In this document: one piece after another, positions 1-11,931 of the stretch
How the letters are laid out: each line of letters opens with the position of its first letter
Position numbering within the stretch: the first letter of the stretch is position 1
Assembly (NCBI GenBank): GCA_023374045.1
Contig: CM041776.1
Span: 474,723,375-474,787,374, forward strand
Origin: Limonium bicolor
Taxonomy: Eukaryota; Streptophyta; Magnoliopsida; Caryophyllales; Plumbaginaceae
Reading direction: 5' to 3'
Length of the DNA stretch: 64,000 nucleotides
Made by a program: the position numbers and the translations under genes
The notes under the pieces: generated by a model
The model's database searches: none
What the model saw: the letters and a program-made list of their open reading frames with translations, nothing else
What the model was told of the DNA's origin: nothing

Positions 1-616
1 ATGTATGCCTTGCGAATTGAAATGTATTGTATGAAGCATGTATATGTATGAATGAAACGAACCGCATGTATTCGACCAATTAGTTGGCGTACCCTCGCTT
101 GTACGCGGGGTATGCGGTTATCATATTCAGCATAAGTTGACCCCCTCGGGGGAATGTTTTTATTCTACAGGTATCCGTGAGGCGTGATGGTCAAGTAAGG
201 ACCGGGTTGATGCTTTTGGGTAGTTAGTTAGTAGATTGGAATAGTGTACGAGTTGTACACGGCTAAAGCCTTTGAGTAGCCGATTGTACCATGTGGTACA
301 CCTTTTGGATAATGAATTCATGATTGGATAGAATGGAGTAGTTGTACAAACTCTAAATTTTTGGAATAGTCTTGGAATGGAATCATATCTTTTGGATACT
401 CGGTAATCAAAGTAAGTAAGTATGGGATTGTAAAGTAAGTGTATGTATGCAGTTTATTACTAATATCAACCGATACTGTAATAGTATTAGCTTGTAACGT
501 TGGATGGTTAACGGCGTTGTATCACCCGCCAGGAGTAGGTAAGTATTCCGCTGCGAGTAAGACAATTATGGGAATGATTAGAGGATAATGAAAGGATTAG
601 CGGTTGGGGTGTTACA
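1..616 (+). mobile_element. 3' end of a long LTR (C/D family), cut by the window edge
   Basis: The sequence matches the last ~650 bases of the complete LTR D: both contain a tract reading AACCGCATGTATTCGACCA, then GCGGGGTATGCGGTTATCAT, then a C/G hairpin (141-152), and both end in GGGGTGTTACA. No primer-binding site follows base 616, so this is a solo LTR or a 3' LTR rather than a 5' LTR. The left end and target-site duplication are outside the window. A T-rich tract ending in CAG at 170 is the candidate leader splice acceptor seen in the other LTRs. Confidence 0.85.
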
Positions 617-639
617 GTTATGTAGTAGAATGCATGTGA

Positions 640-1700
640 ACCCTACGCCTTCTATTGAATTTGAACTCTGTTGAACCGTCTGATGCCTGTGTGCTGAAGA
701 CTCGAGCTCTTGACCGTTGGGACGTGGATGATAACTGTGATCACCTTCTTCTTAGACTCTTATTAGGCTCTACGAAGTACCAGAGCTAGGAATGCCTATG
801 GATGACACATGAGGCACTTGGGGCTGAATCTTTTACAAACTGAATGTGAGGTGCATGGGTTGAAAGGTTTCATGAATGTGGACTGGCACTTGGGCCTGGA
901 GGATTTCATGGATGTGGATAGGCACTCGGGCCTAAGTGGGTTGGCATTTGTGCTGGAATCATGTTAAGGATGTGGTGCATGGGCCGGATGTTGTAAGAAT
1001 GTGGCACTTGGACCGAAATGTATTTGGGCTCAAAATGAGGCACATGGGCCAGAATGATTTCTGAACCGCATGTAGATGTATAGGTCTGGATACCCTAAAT
1101 CCGGAAGTGAGGCACACAGGTTGAAGGAAACTGTATAAAGTATGAATGGGCCACTAGGCCGAGAGAGAAACTTTGAAGTCCAGGATTCATTAGGAAGTTC
1201 TTGTTGGGCCTACGGGCCAGAAACTGGAATGAATGAGTTACACAAACTATCTTGAATTCACATGGGCTGAAAACAAATGGTTCTGATTGGGCCTAAAACA
1301 TGGTACCTAGATCTAGGATTTTGGACCAGAACCCGAATAAGAAGCTTACTTAGACTAGAATGGGCCTTGGGCCAAAAGAATTTTTAGTGAAAGGCTTGAT
1401 TGATTTTTCTTGATTTTCTGTGAATAACCTCAAATTTGAGTGAGTTTCCTTTCCATAGGCCTAGAACTAAATGGATAATTCAAATTGGGCTGAAAGGAAA
1501 ATCACCTAAATCTAGGTATTTGGGCCAAAGCCCAAACAAACAATTCACTCATTTAAACCAACCAGGGCCTTTGGGCCGCAGATAATTAAGCCGAGAATTT
1601 CAGGTTGGGCTGAGTTGATGTAGGAAAAGTTCCTATCAATTTCTAGGCTGATAGTGGGCCGATTATACAAGAAAACAAGGCCCACACAGATTCAACATGT
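640..1700. repeat. Degenerate GGGCC-rich repeat, non-coding
   Basis: A phrase like 'aatgtggcacttgggcc' recurs many times with drift (for example near 885, 925, 985, 1010 and 1045). From about 1260 it continues as alternating GGGCC/GGCCC words. No long reading frame covers it. It looks like an old tandem array or a decayed retrotransposon leader. The family is not recognised. Confidence 0.45.
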
Positions 1701-2191
1701 CCTCACCTAACGCTTTAACCAACTTGGTAATGGATCGATCCGGAGAGGTGCTTGGGGCGTGGGCCCAGGTCACCACCAAGGAATCGGGCTTGCACGCTAT
1801 TCTCTTTGGGCTTCCCCACGTTTTCCACATCACCTAAAGGTGTGCGTCTACGGTCAGGTCTTTGAATGACCAAACAAGGCTAGGTAAGGGCACTGCCAGG
1901 AAAATGCTTGGGGCCAAGGCCCAGGTATTAAGGGGATGTGGTTAGATGACTTCCTCTTCTTTTCCCTCACTTATTCACATCACCTTAAAAGGTGTGAGCT
2001 CCTGACAGGGGACCCTAAGGCGGGTCCCGGGGTGAAATCGGTTTGCGTGGACCCTCGATCTCATATGATGCAAAGGTGCAGAAATTTAAATTGCGCACGA
2101 AAGTAAACAAACAACACAATAAAACCCATAATAAACAATTTCAAGTAAAGCCCTCTTTCTTAAAATTAAACAAGTTAAAATTAAGAAGTTG

Positions 2192-2209
2192 TCCCCAGCA
2201 GAGTCACCA
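2192..2209 (-). other. Primer-binding-site-like motif, minus strand
   Basis: Read on the minus strand this is TGGTGACTCTGCTGGGGA. From memory it is one base from the PBS type TGGCGACTCTGCTGGGGA seen in plant Ogre/Tat-like gypsy elements. A possible LTR end (TGAGCC... on the plus strand, i.e. ...GGCTCA in sense) begins five bases away at 2214. The matching LTR boundary further right was not located, so this may be a fragment of an old Tat/Ogre-like element. Confidence 0.4.
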
Positions 2210-2923
2210 TTCCGTGAGCCTCCGTTTTTAAACCCTAACCTATGTTGATTAGGATCTGGTCGGGTTCTAGGTCCACTTATAACTGAAGTTTAATAACTTT
2301 GACATATAACATTAATTATTAAAACCTAATTTAGCTCACTGGAACCTAATTAGATTCGCTACCTAATTTTAACTGAGATTAAATTAGGAAAGGAGAGTTC
2401 GGGTTTGGGGGCTTGATATTCGACTTATTTAGGGTTCAAATTACTTTCATTACCCCTCCTAGGTCATTTTTCCTCTACTTAGTTTAATTACGGCTTATTA
2501 CAAAGTCATTTAACCTAAGTGCGCATGTTTTTGATTTTTTAGTATTTTTTATATTTTGTGACAGAAAATTGAAGTGAGAACTGAAATTACCTAAACTAGG
2601 GTTTTTGAGGAAGAATTAGGTCGAATTTTGTTTCCGTCCGTAGCCACGGACCTAATGTCCGAACCCACGGACCCTAGTTAACCTAGTTATACAGAAAAGT
2701 CGACCCTACCTCTAAAATGCATCTAAAGTGGGATGAGAGAGAGTTAAGACGATGTTGATTAAGTAGTTTTGTTGTCCAGCCTGGCATTATTAATGTGATT
2801 AAGTTGATAGATCATACGTAGTTAACTTTCTGATAACATAGTTATAGGTCGGGGGCTCATAGTCAAAGATACCTTAACCTTTATGTGGTTACCAATAATT
2901 ATGATAAACACAAGGGGGTTAAC

Positions 2924-4224
2924 TGTAATATCTCAAATCCTCAAGGTGGTTCTGAGTAATTTACTTAAAAGAAAACGAAATTGTGAAAAGTCCGGGGCCA
3001 CGGACAGGATGTCCGTGGCCCGGACATGTACCGTTAAAACCCTAAAAATTTGAAAAATAAAATCCCGCTGCCGTCCGTGGGTGTCCGTGGCCATGGACAA
3101 CCTGTCCATGGTCCCAGACCATAGGTCCGAGGTCACGGACCACCCACGGACGGTGGGTTTTTGGTGGTTCCCGATGGTGTTTTCAGCTAAAAAATTATGG
3201 GTAGGTAGCTTGAAAGATTCTAAAAATGTTAGTAATCAAAAGTTTTCAATTTGAAGTCGAATTAATGACGAAACTTAGCAAGCAAGTTATTAAGCAGAAA
3301 CGAAAAGAAACGACGATTCAGAAGCCATAATAAGTCGGTTCACACCCAAAATTCAACATAATACTTATGAAGTCGATGTGAGTTAAGAAATCAAGTTTCC
3401 AACCCTATTTTACCTTCGGGACTGAATTGAAACTTCACGACGGGATACTTCGAGAGCTCAGTCAGGACTGGTTTCGGCTTGGGTTCAAAACCAGCTTTTG
3501 ACTATTGGTTATTGGTGATATTCTTCACGTTTTGGTGAAGGTTTGATGATGGATGATGTTGTGGGAGTTAGAAAAAGTGTTTTGGTATTGATTTTGTGAG
3601 ATTTCGATGGAATTTCGGGGCTCGAATGTGTAAAAGTGTGGGATCTTGGAGATGACTAGGTTTTCTGATTGTATATGGCTCTTGGAGTTCTGGTTTGATC
3701 AAGAGTTAAGGTCCCTTATATAGGATTCCTTAAAGATAGAAAAAATCCAGTAAAAACCGAGATTTATCGATGTTTTAGCTCAAGGGCTTCCAAAAGGAAT
3801 TTGAGTATGAAATTTTAACCATGTGTAAAGGATGATATTTTTGATTTTTCCAAGGTGGAATCGAATTTTTTGGATATTGGAATATTTTTAAATTAAATTT
3901 CTCGTCAGATTCAATCAGAAATTACTAGAAAATGATTGGAAATTTGAAAAATCAAAATTCCAGAGCCATTATGCTTAAAATGTTATCCTATATCATGGGG
4001 TAAAATTTCAAAGCATTTCAAGTTGATTTAAGCCATTTTCGGAGGAGAGAGAAAGCTCATAGAGGGCTTAGGAGCCTTAAAAAATTACGAAAATGCCCTT
4101 GAATATAACTAAGATGTCCCTAGCACTCCGGAATGTGCTGGTTGAACTATGAATCCTTGCTACTTGACTAAGCTACCCTATTAGTAGAGACTCTCTTCCA
4201 GGGGTTAAAATTTTGGGTATAACA
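2924..4224 (-). mobile_element. LTR-like block G, about 1.3 kb
   Basis: On the plus strand the block opens with TGTAATATCTCAAATCC and closes with GGGTATAACA, the TG...CA form of an LTR. The sequence just outside the right end, read on the minus strand, is purine-rich (GGAGGAACTAGGAGAT), like a polypurine tract before a 3' LTR. That would place the internal region of a minus-strand element to the right. No second copy or target-site duplication was found in the window. The terminal ~80 bp (4141-4224) is related to a short insert in LTR C near 36799-36873. Confidence 0.5.
2990..3155. repeat. Cluster of GTCCGTGG/CCACGGAC palindromes
   Basis: The words CCACGGAC and GTCCGTGG alternate, giving several inverted pairs, for example GGCCACGGAC followed by GTCCGTGGCC at 2996-3019 and CATGGACA...TGTCCATG at 3092-3111. 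The same word also occurs at 2625-2690. It resembles in layout, not in exact sequence, the palindromic arrays in the long LTRs downstream. Confidence 0.6.
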
Positions 4225-6531
4225 ATCTCCTAGTTCCTCCTGCCTCAACGCTACTTCGGATTTCTCCTATTTCTGAGGTGGGTAAGAGTAGACATGCAAA
4301 TCATTTGCTTCTACTAATGAGAATGGGGTTAGCTCACACCTACTTAAGACTTCTTTGCCGTTCTCCCTGCTCTCCCCTTTCTTTCCCTACCTCATTCGGT
4401 AATCCCATATCTACCTCGATTCTCTCCACATTTTCCTTTTTGTTTTGCATGTCGCAACTGCCCAAAAGGAAAATTTGGTCTGTCCATCCTCATCTGACGC
4501 TAGATGATATATATCATATGAAGAGCCGCCCGCTTACAACACTTTGGTCTTCCACGCTCACGTGTTGCATGTCTCGTATCAAGGGTTAGGGCAACCTTCT
4601 ATATCTTGTGCACGATCTCGCCCCAAATCTCACACCTTCGAGCTATCTCCTCCATTCTCTAACGCTCTATCTTCTTCATTCTCTTACCAACCTTCTTCTT
4701 CCTCTACCACCTCCATACCCCTCGCAAGATGTGTGTGTGTGCGTTACTTTTCTTTGAGAATTGCCTTCTACATAAGTTATTCTCCACCATCCAATTATTT
4801 CCTCTGTGTTAAGCATCCATCTTAAACACTTTTGGAGTGGTTTTGGCAGCTTTAGATTCTACAAAGTTGGCTAAAACCTATTTATCATTGAGTTTGAGGA
4901 AAATAACACTATGAAAGTGGCTCTTATCCAGGTTCCATGGACGATTAACCGGATCTTGTTTGCTATCCAAGCCTTGAGCAAGACAAATCTATCGAGAGCC
5001 ACAAGTTTAAATGGGTTATGTGCTAGATCCAGATCTTCGATATTCCAAAAGCCTATTGCACCATCAACTTCGTAGAGAAGGTTATGGTCAAGGTTTGACG
5101 TTTCACAGGGGTAATGGAGGATACTATGAATCTTATGTATAATTGCATACGGCTGAAAATTCTCCTGAACATTTAGCAATCAGTTTGGTGCTCACTCTCT
5201 TTATCTCTTGGTGGCATGGATTTAGGTTTTACTATTATGTATGAGAACATGCCCCTTATTTGTGCAAAGCGTGGATTATTTCTCCATTCAATGGAGGCCT
5301 ATCTCCTAAGTACGCCTCATACAATGATCATGCTTCATTAGGAATGTGGCTCAGCACTGAAGTTTTCCTCACCCGTACTCAACCACGAAAGATCTTTGCT
5401 GACTTTGCCTCTCGACCTGCTTTGTCCGGTATTGTTACTGACATACTTGGACACCGATCTTCTAGCTCTCTACAGGTGGTTGCTACTTTAACTTCAATAA
5501 AAAAATGTCACTCCTTTGATCCTTCGTGGAGAGCCAATGACTCTGGACAAGTCTAGTTTGGCTGGCATATCCCAGGGCTCAAGGAAGCGATATTTTGACA
5601 ACCTTCTAAAGCATGCAACCCAAAAGGAAGTGTGGGATCTGAACTTAGGTGAGGCAAAGCAAAAAGGCAAGAAGGTGAAGTCTTACAACAAATTCATACC
5701 CTTCAACGAGTTTCAAGAGGAAGCTGATGAGTGTGACTGCTCCAAGGTTTATGATCAAGACCAGCAAGCGGCTCCGGGGTCACCTCAACACCGTACGTGA
5801 CGAGGAATGATCCTCTTGTTCCTCAGTTTCATGGGTGTTGACACTTCTCATGCAACTGTTGGTACTTAAACCTACGAGTCTAGTGTAATGTCCCTTTTGT
5901 TTCTAACCTGGAAGTAATCTATCAGTGATTTGGTATTGTTATTATCTTTAACTATGTTTGGATTATGCTCGAGTTTGTATTGTTTTTAGCCAAGGTTTTA
6001 GAATTTTGTTCAAGAGTATTTTTCAAGTCTTAGTTGATGGCATTTTATGTTTCATGCGAGGAGAACAACTTCTTTTGTTTGAATGTTTAGAAGAGCAGGA
6101 TAACATGGCTGGTTGCGTCCACTCTCAAGCTCCAATGACAACATTACATGAGCAAGGTCGGGTCTTTGCATGTTCTACCAGTCACATGTAATAGGGCCCC
6201 CAAATTTTTGGAACCTATTTTTTTAAGTAGATTTAAGTATCATGTAGTTTATATAATTAAACATGGACAAATATGAAGGTGTCTAACAGATAAGTAACAA
6301 TTGCTTCAATTGAACAATATTAAGTATTTTAGAAGACAAATTTAAATAATTATCAGTGAAATTGATCGTATTACAATAGTACCTTTTTTAGAAAAAAGAA
6401 AAATAATATAGATATATTGATCTTCCATCTTTGTCTACGTAGTCAGTGGTAACCTCTTCAACTACTCTCTTCTATTCTATTAAGTACTAAAGGTTATTTC
6501 TTTAAATATTTTGTTTAAAAGAATGCTAGAT
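4225..6531. other. Unassigned sequence, possibly the decayed interior of element G
   Basis: I recognise no domain here. Short open frames occur on both strands, but none shows retrotransposon motifs (CCHC, D-S/T-G, FIDD, DD35E). If 2924-4224 is a 3' LTR, this would be internal sequence of a minus-strand element. The part from 6200 to 6531 is very A/T-rich and featureless. Confidence 0.4.
5516..5800 (+). CDS. Hypothetical open frame, 94 codons
   Basis: A basic, lysine-rich frame overlaps the end of another frame at 5260-5556. The predicted protein has runs such as GEAKQKGKKVK and an acidic stretch (FQEEADECDC). I see no known motif, no signal peptide and no membrane segment. It could be an exon fragment of a captured host gene or chance. 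There is no conserved copy in the window to test it against. Confidence 0.15.
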   Translation: MILRGEPMTLDKSSLAGISQGSRKRYFDNLLKHATQKEVWDLNLGEAKQKGKKVKSYNKFIPFNEFQEEADECDCSKVYDQDQQAAPGSPQHRT

Positions 6532-7524
6532 GAAATACCCGCAAATTTTGAGTTAGGATATGTATAATATTGTTTTAAAAAAATAAGTTAGAAGTATATG
6601 GGAATGAGTGTTAGAGGCCCAGGGAAGTCAATAAAATTATCTAATCCTTATCCTTTCTCTAAATTGATATAATATTAAAGTATGTTATATTAAGCACATT
6701 CCTTATCTTCCAAAATTACTTATTATAATTTAATTATAAGATCTTCTCATCTATCTTAAAGGAATTATTAGTATCTATTTAACTATTTATTGTTTCTTAA
6801 ATAAATCATTTTTCCCAAAAGATAATTACAATCATCCCTCGTCTTGTTATCATGGCTGGATTGTTTTCTTTATTTATATCGGCAAGTCATTCTTTATCTC
6901 TTAGTTAGTTACATAGTAAAATCTAATTTCCCTTTAAATTAATAACAACGTTAGTTACTATTTTCCTCTTCTACATTATTCACGTCATTAAATATTCTTT
7001 CTTTTATAATTACAACACTGATTGTTTTACCTCCTAAAATATTCAAACGTTTTTCCAATTAAAAGAGTTCAATTCTAGTTTTACTTCTTCCTTTTCAAAA
7101 TAAATATTTTATCTTTCCTTAAAGATAAATATTTTCATCCTATCTTTACGCAACAGCAAGTCATCTATATCTCGTTACTCCAACGAACCATTTGGATTGT
7201 TATTTATTTCTTTCAACTAATATCTTCTAGATAGTTTATTTACTCGCTTAAATTAAATTACAAAACTGATTTACTAAATGTCTCTTCTCCCTAAATTACT
7301 AGTAATATTCCATTTAAACCCTGATTTCCCCCATCTCTTCTTCATCGTTGCAACATTCTACGCTCTTCTTCCCAATTATAACATTCTTGTGCCTTCTCTC
7401 CTGAACTTCATATTCACGTTCTTCTTTTGTTGCTGTCGAATCTCTTCCCTAGTGCCGAGTAGATTAACAACGGGTAAAGTCTACTACTTAGATGATTTAT
7501 TAATTTATTTGGTTATGGTTAGTA

Positions 7525-7721
7525 GATTTTGATTGTGGATTGTTATTAATCTAGAAATAATCAGGTAAATTCTATGCTCATTGTTGGATTTTGATGTGGA
7601 TTGTTATTAATCTAGAAATAATCGATGGCGAGCTTCTAGTGATTTTGATGAGTTGTCTTCCTGAGTCAAGAAATAATCAGGTAAATTCGATGCTCATTGT
7701 TGGATTTTGATGTGGATTGTT
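7525..7721 (+). repeat. Imperfect tandem repeat, about 61-bp unit
   Basis: Two adjacent copies share GTGGATTGTTATTAATCTAG followed by AAATAATC. A third, diverged copy ends with the same GTAAATTC-GATGCTCATTG words. It lies inside the LTR of element F. Confidence 0.7.
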
Positions 7722-7864
7722 TCTATCACGAAAATGTATTTTGAGAAACTCTGATGGAGATTTGGTAAAATGAGATTGTGATTTCTTCACGTGGCGTAAA
7801 GTTGTGGAATTCTGGAAATTGGTATTGGTTTTGTTTTGGGAGTTCTTCACTGGATTTTAATTAC

Positions 7865-7928
7865 TTGGAGTTCTTGGTGCTCCCTGATTCACCATGTTGG
7901 AGTTCTTGGTGCTCCCTGATTCACCATG
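7865..7928 (+). repeat. Perfect 32-bp direct repeat, two copies
   Basis: Units 7865-7896 and 7897-7928 are identical (TTGGAGTTCTTGGTGCTCCC... through CACCATG). This looks like a recent tandem duplication inside the F LTR. The open frame across it is probably fortuitous. Confidence 0.9.
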
Positions 7929-8754
7929 TTGGTTCTCTGCACCCTGAGCATGAATTAATTACACTGATATATATATATATTGCGTTGCAAACAATGACTG
8001 CAGTTAAGCTCTATGATCTACTCTATGGAGTTCTGATTCATAGGGGGTGTGCACACTTAAGGACTTAGAGTGAGGGTATTTGGTATTTCAGTCCGTTTGT
8101 GACTGCTTGGTTTGCTTTGGTGATTATTCCCGTTGAAGACTCCCTATTGGTTTTGGTGGTTGTGCTATTGGAAAATGGATTTGGTTTGTGTTTGCCAATT
8201 CTGTATGTTTCGGTTTAATCTATACACAAAGATTGTTCTCAAAATGTATTTTACGTTATGAGATGGAATTTACTCAGTTTCACTGATTTGCGTGGTCCCT
8301 TCGTGTCTTTGTATATTGTTTTCTGATCGCAGGTAATGGTTGCTGAAGTTGGGGCTGGGAACGCGCTATCACATAGATTAGGAAATCTGAAATTGTTTAT
8401 GAGACATTAAGTTGGGTTACAATGTTTTGAGATAGAATATTATGAGTTGCAGGGTTTGAAATACAATGTTTTGGTTATTATGATTACATTACCATCGTTG
8501 GATTGAAATATTGGAGCTTCCGCATATTTTGAAAATTACAAGTTCACTTAGTTGTTTTTATTGTTTTGTTGGATCATTAGCCTGAGCACTCAAGGATTGA
8601 GTGTGGCGGTAGCACTCTGGATTGTTTTATATCTTTACTGTGGATTTTGATGTGAAACTCTTGACACCTTTGCTTATAAAATTTCTTCATCAGTTGCAAT
8701 TACAATGATATCATTATAGTAAAATTCACAAGGATGTTTTCAATGTGTTTTTGC

Positions 8755-8962
8755 AGAATTGGACCTATCCGAACGTCCGTCTGGACATCCATGTTCGGAC
8801 AGGCCCCGAAAGTTCTTTTATTTTTGCAACTTCAGTGGTATCCGAACATCTGTCCGAACTTACATGTTCGGACAGCATGTGAGGACGGGTCTGGGGTGTA
8901 AGTCTCGGCATTGGTCCGAACTTACATGTCCGGACCAATGTTCGGACAAAACTTCATTTTCA
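8755..8962. repeat. Palindromic GTCCGAAC/GTTCGGAC cluster in LTR F
   Basis: Inverted pairs such as TCCGAACTTACATGTTCGGA and GGACCAATGTTCGGAC are repeated with variation. They form potential hairpins in the same general LTR zone where D, C, A and B carry their own palindrome arrays. Confidence 0.75.
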
Positions 8963-9063
8963 GTTTTAGGACTTGTTTGAAGTCCGTTTTCAAATCCGTC
9001 TGCGGCGTTGGTTTCGTATCGTCGTGTATTTTCATATGAGGTAAAATCCAGGGTGTTACAAGG

Positions 9064-9075
9064 TGGTATCAGAGC
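9064..9075 (+). other. Primer-binding site of element F (tRNA-Met type)
   Basis: TGGTATCAGAGC lies three bases after the LTR end. It is complementary to the 3' end of initiator tRNA-Met, the usual primer of plant chromoviruses. Confidence 0.9.
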
Positions 9076-9707
9076 ATGGTTTTTGAAATAAGATAAGAAT
9101 TGGTTGAAAAAGATTTGAAATTTGGAATAAGCCGTCTTTGAGGAATTGCCTTGTGTGTTATGATGTGTGCTTGGTTGTGTTATGCTGAAGTGTGTTGAGT
9201 TATATACTCTCATGTACTATGTGAGGTATTGGAATGTGTTGAGATGGGTAATGGGTGGTATACGTATATATATATACTTTATTATATACATTATTATGGG
9301 AATTGTTAGTAGTTGATTTCAGTGTAGAATGGGAATCAGTTATGGGGAATGCTGAGAAATAAATTGCTTGGAACAAGGGTTGGAAGTATTGGTTGTGAGG
9401 ATATTTTCTAGGATGATTTGTGTGACACCTTCTGGTGAGTTCCGCTTCTCCTTGATGATATAATACTTCCTTATATGTTATATGTATAAATGTATAAATC
9501 TATGCGTACTAAGTTGTGTGGTATTATAAATATATATGGTTGCTATGAATAGTGAGTCTCTAAGCAATATGCCTGACGAACAATATCGTCCATTATGAAT
9601 GTGTTTTCTTCCCTTGTTTATGAATGTGTATATGACGGTAGTTGCTTATAAAGGACCTTCTGTCACAACATATAGACTAATTTGCCGTTTTGAATTCGTA
9701 GGGGGAG

Positions 9708-9709
<2 letters not shown>

Positions 9710-9748
<39 letters not shown>
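9710..9748. repeat. (TA)n microsatellite
   Basis: About 39 bases of uninterrupted TA dinucleotide within the F internal region. Shorter TA runs occur nearby at 9265 and 9783. Confidence 0.98.
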
Positions 9749-9749
<1 letters not shown>

Positions 9750-11931
9750 TCTAGCAATGACCACCGGATATGGAGAATACGTATATATATATACACGCAT
9801 ATATAGATATATTTAATGAAGGAAATATGAGTATGTTTGTTGGTGTTAGTCCTAGGAAAATTTTAGTATGATAGCAATTTTGAATTGAATTAAACTAGGG
9901 GAAATGTTTTACTTTTGCCACCATGGTTGTGTTGTGCAAATACGTTTGTCTATGTGTGATGAGTTTGTACAAAAATAGTCTGGCATCTTTTTATTATTGT
10001 CTGTTCAAAGTGATTATGGTGATCCATGTTGGGTTAACTAAGGTTATAGCAAGTCATAATACCTGTTAATTATATTAACTACACCGTAGGGATAAATTAT
10101 TAATTTTAATTGTCATCTATGTTGTTAGCGGTTGGATTTATAAGTTGTCTTCCAAATTTTTATATTTGGTTTAAACGTATTTAAGAGTATTCAATAAATG
10201 AATAGTTACGTGTTAACCAGTTTCTCAAAAACATTATATATGTAACCGTGTTGTTTGAGATTATTATTATGTTTTTTATATAGATATTTGCAGTAATGAT
10301 ATACAATCTATGTCTTATTTAATATGTTCATTAACAATAAATAGTGGCAATTTTTTTTTTTTGCTGGAACACTAGTGTAATCTTGGTATTAAGTGAAGGG
10401 ATTGTTGTGATCAGCTTGATAAATAAGTATAGGTAGTGTGGTTGCGACGCGTTATAGTTAGGATTTTGTAAAGAAAAAAAAAAGCGTGATAAGTGCAATT
10501 GATCTTGATATGCTTGGCTGCGGAAAGTAAAATGTTAGTGTATTTATATGGGTGTACATGTGTAGATGTATCTGTTTTAATATTACTAGTTGCGGCCTTG
10601 TTAAATGATTGTGTCGGTGGGAGATGTGAATAATCCTGACAAAATTTGAATATGTGTTTAGACATTTATGCAATTTAGGATCATTCTACTACTCTTATTG
10701 ATTGAGTTCACATATTATTTTCTATTAAGCTAGGCAAGGGGATGTTACATGCTTTCTAAATGCTGGTATTTTTGTCGTGTAGCAGAGCGTATGTATCATG
10801 AACATAATGTTTTGGTTGATCTTTCAGCTAGGTTTTCTTAACTCCTTGATGTTTGAAATTTATATTAAGATGATAGGTTGGTTATTCCGGGTGCTAAATT
10901 GGATAGGCGCTAGTATTGCAAATTATTGGGAATTATTTTGTTAAGTATTGAAATTGAAATTGAGATCGAGACCCCTAATTAAGTTCAATTTTTATGTTGA
11001 CGACTTGGTTAGTAGTACCATGTTGAATAATAGCATGAAGGGTACTAAGGGATGGAACAATTGGTTGTCAATTATTTACAAAGGTCCTTTTGAGTTCTTG
11101 AAACATAATTAGTTGGTTGAATAAAAGGGAGAAGGGATTTATGATTAAGACTTTTATAACGTGGTAATTATTGATGTATGTGTGGTTCGTAGCTAGACAA
11201 AGTATATGAAAACTAATGTGCCGGTCCCCTTGCATCTTTAGATGTGTATACTAAGTGATTGTTTGTGTTGAGCTTTTCGAGAAGTTTTATGATAAATATT
11301 TATAATGTGATAGTGCTTTTTGGTGAATCTCATGCTAATTATTGAAGAGGCCCTGGTGTTCTTATCTATTGAAATTTATTTGCGTAATTGTTTGTATTAT
11401 AAATCTTGGTGAATCCTTATAGCTTGTTACGAAATGTTAACTTTGTCTCGTTGTACAATAGTAAAAGGGTAGTATTTAACTGAGCTTTCAGTGTTTGGAA
11501 ATAACTTGAATCTTGTAGACTAAATAGTGGAAGCATTAAGTAGATATACAAAGGATCAGAATTACGATCCCTGTAACTAGAGATTTTTGTAGAAATTAGT
11601 GATGGAATTGTTGTGTTGGTCTTATCGGTTATGTTATAGGGTCGAGAGGTTGACTTTAGCTAATGGAAGTGTCTAAATTGCAATTATGATTAAAATGGAA
11701 AAGGGGTAAGGGTATGAGTTGTGAGGACGCTTTGTTGTGATTCCTGTCATGTCCTTGTATGAACTTTATACTAACTTGTAGGAGGTGAAATATGATGATA
11801 ATTAACCTTTTGGTTGATTTGAAATTACAAATATGTTTTGCTCTTCCGTTGGGCTAGGTAGTTCATTGATTGGATGTATTTGCTTCGCTTGTGTTTTGGA
11901 TGCGTATATTATGGTTATTACTTAACTTTAG

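Larger units (their letters stand above)
6532..9060 (+). mobile_element. 5' LTR of element F
   Basis: It starts TGAAATACCCG and ends GGGTGTTACA, the same termini as the other long LTRs read in sense orientation. A PBS follows after three bases, so this is a 5' LTR of a plus-strand element. It is shorter (2.5 kb) than the others. It holds two tandem duplications and a palindrome cluster near its 3' end. A T-rich tract ending TCTGATCGCAG at 8332 resembles the splice-acceptor-like sites of the other LTRs. The 3' LTR was not found; it may be lost or beyond the nest. Confidence 0.75.
9061..11931 (+). mobile_element. Internal region of element F, non-coding (left part)
   Basis: This follows the F 5' LTR and contains its PBS. 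It has no gag or pol motif in any frame. The sequence is A/T-rich with only short chance frames, including a (TA)n run. It resembles a non-autonomous derivative like element B. It is interrupted by solo LTR D and continues at 16221. Confidence 0.6.

Noticed and set aside
9021..9060. Reading the GTTACA end at 9060 as the end of a solo LTR
   Set aside because: A PBS (TGGTATCAGAGC) follows immediately, so it is the 3' border of a 5' LTR.
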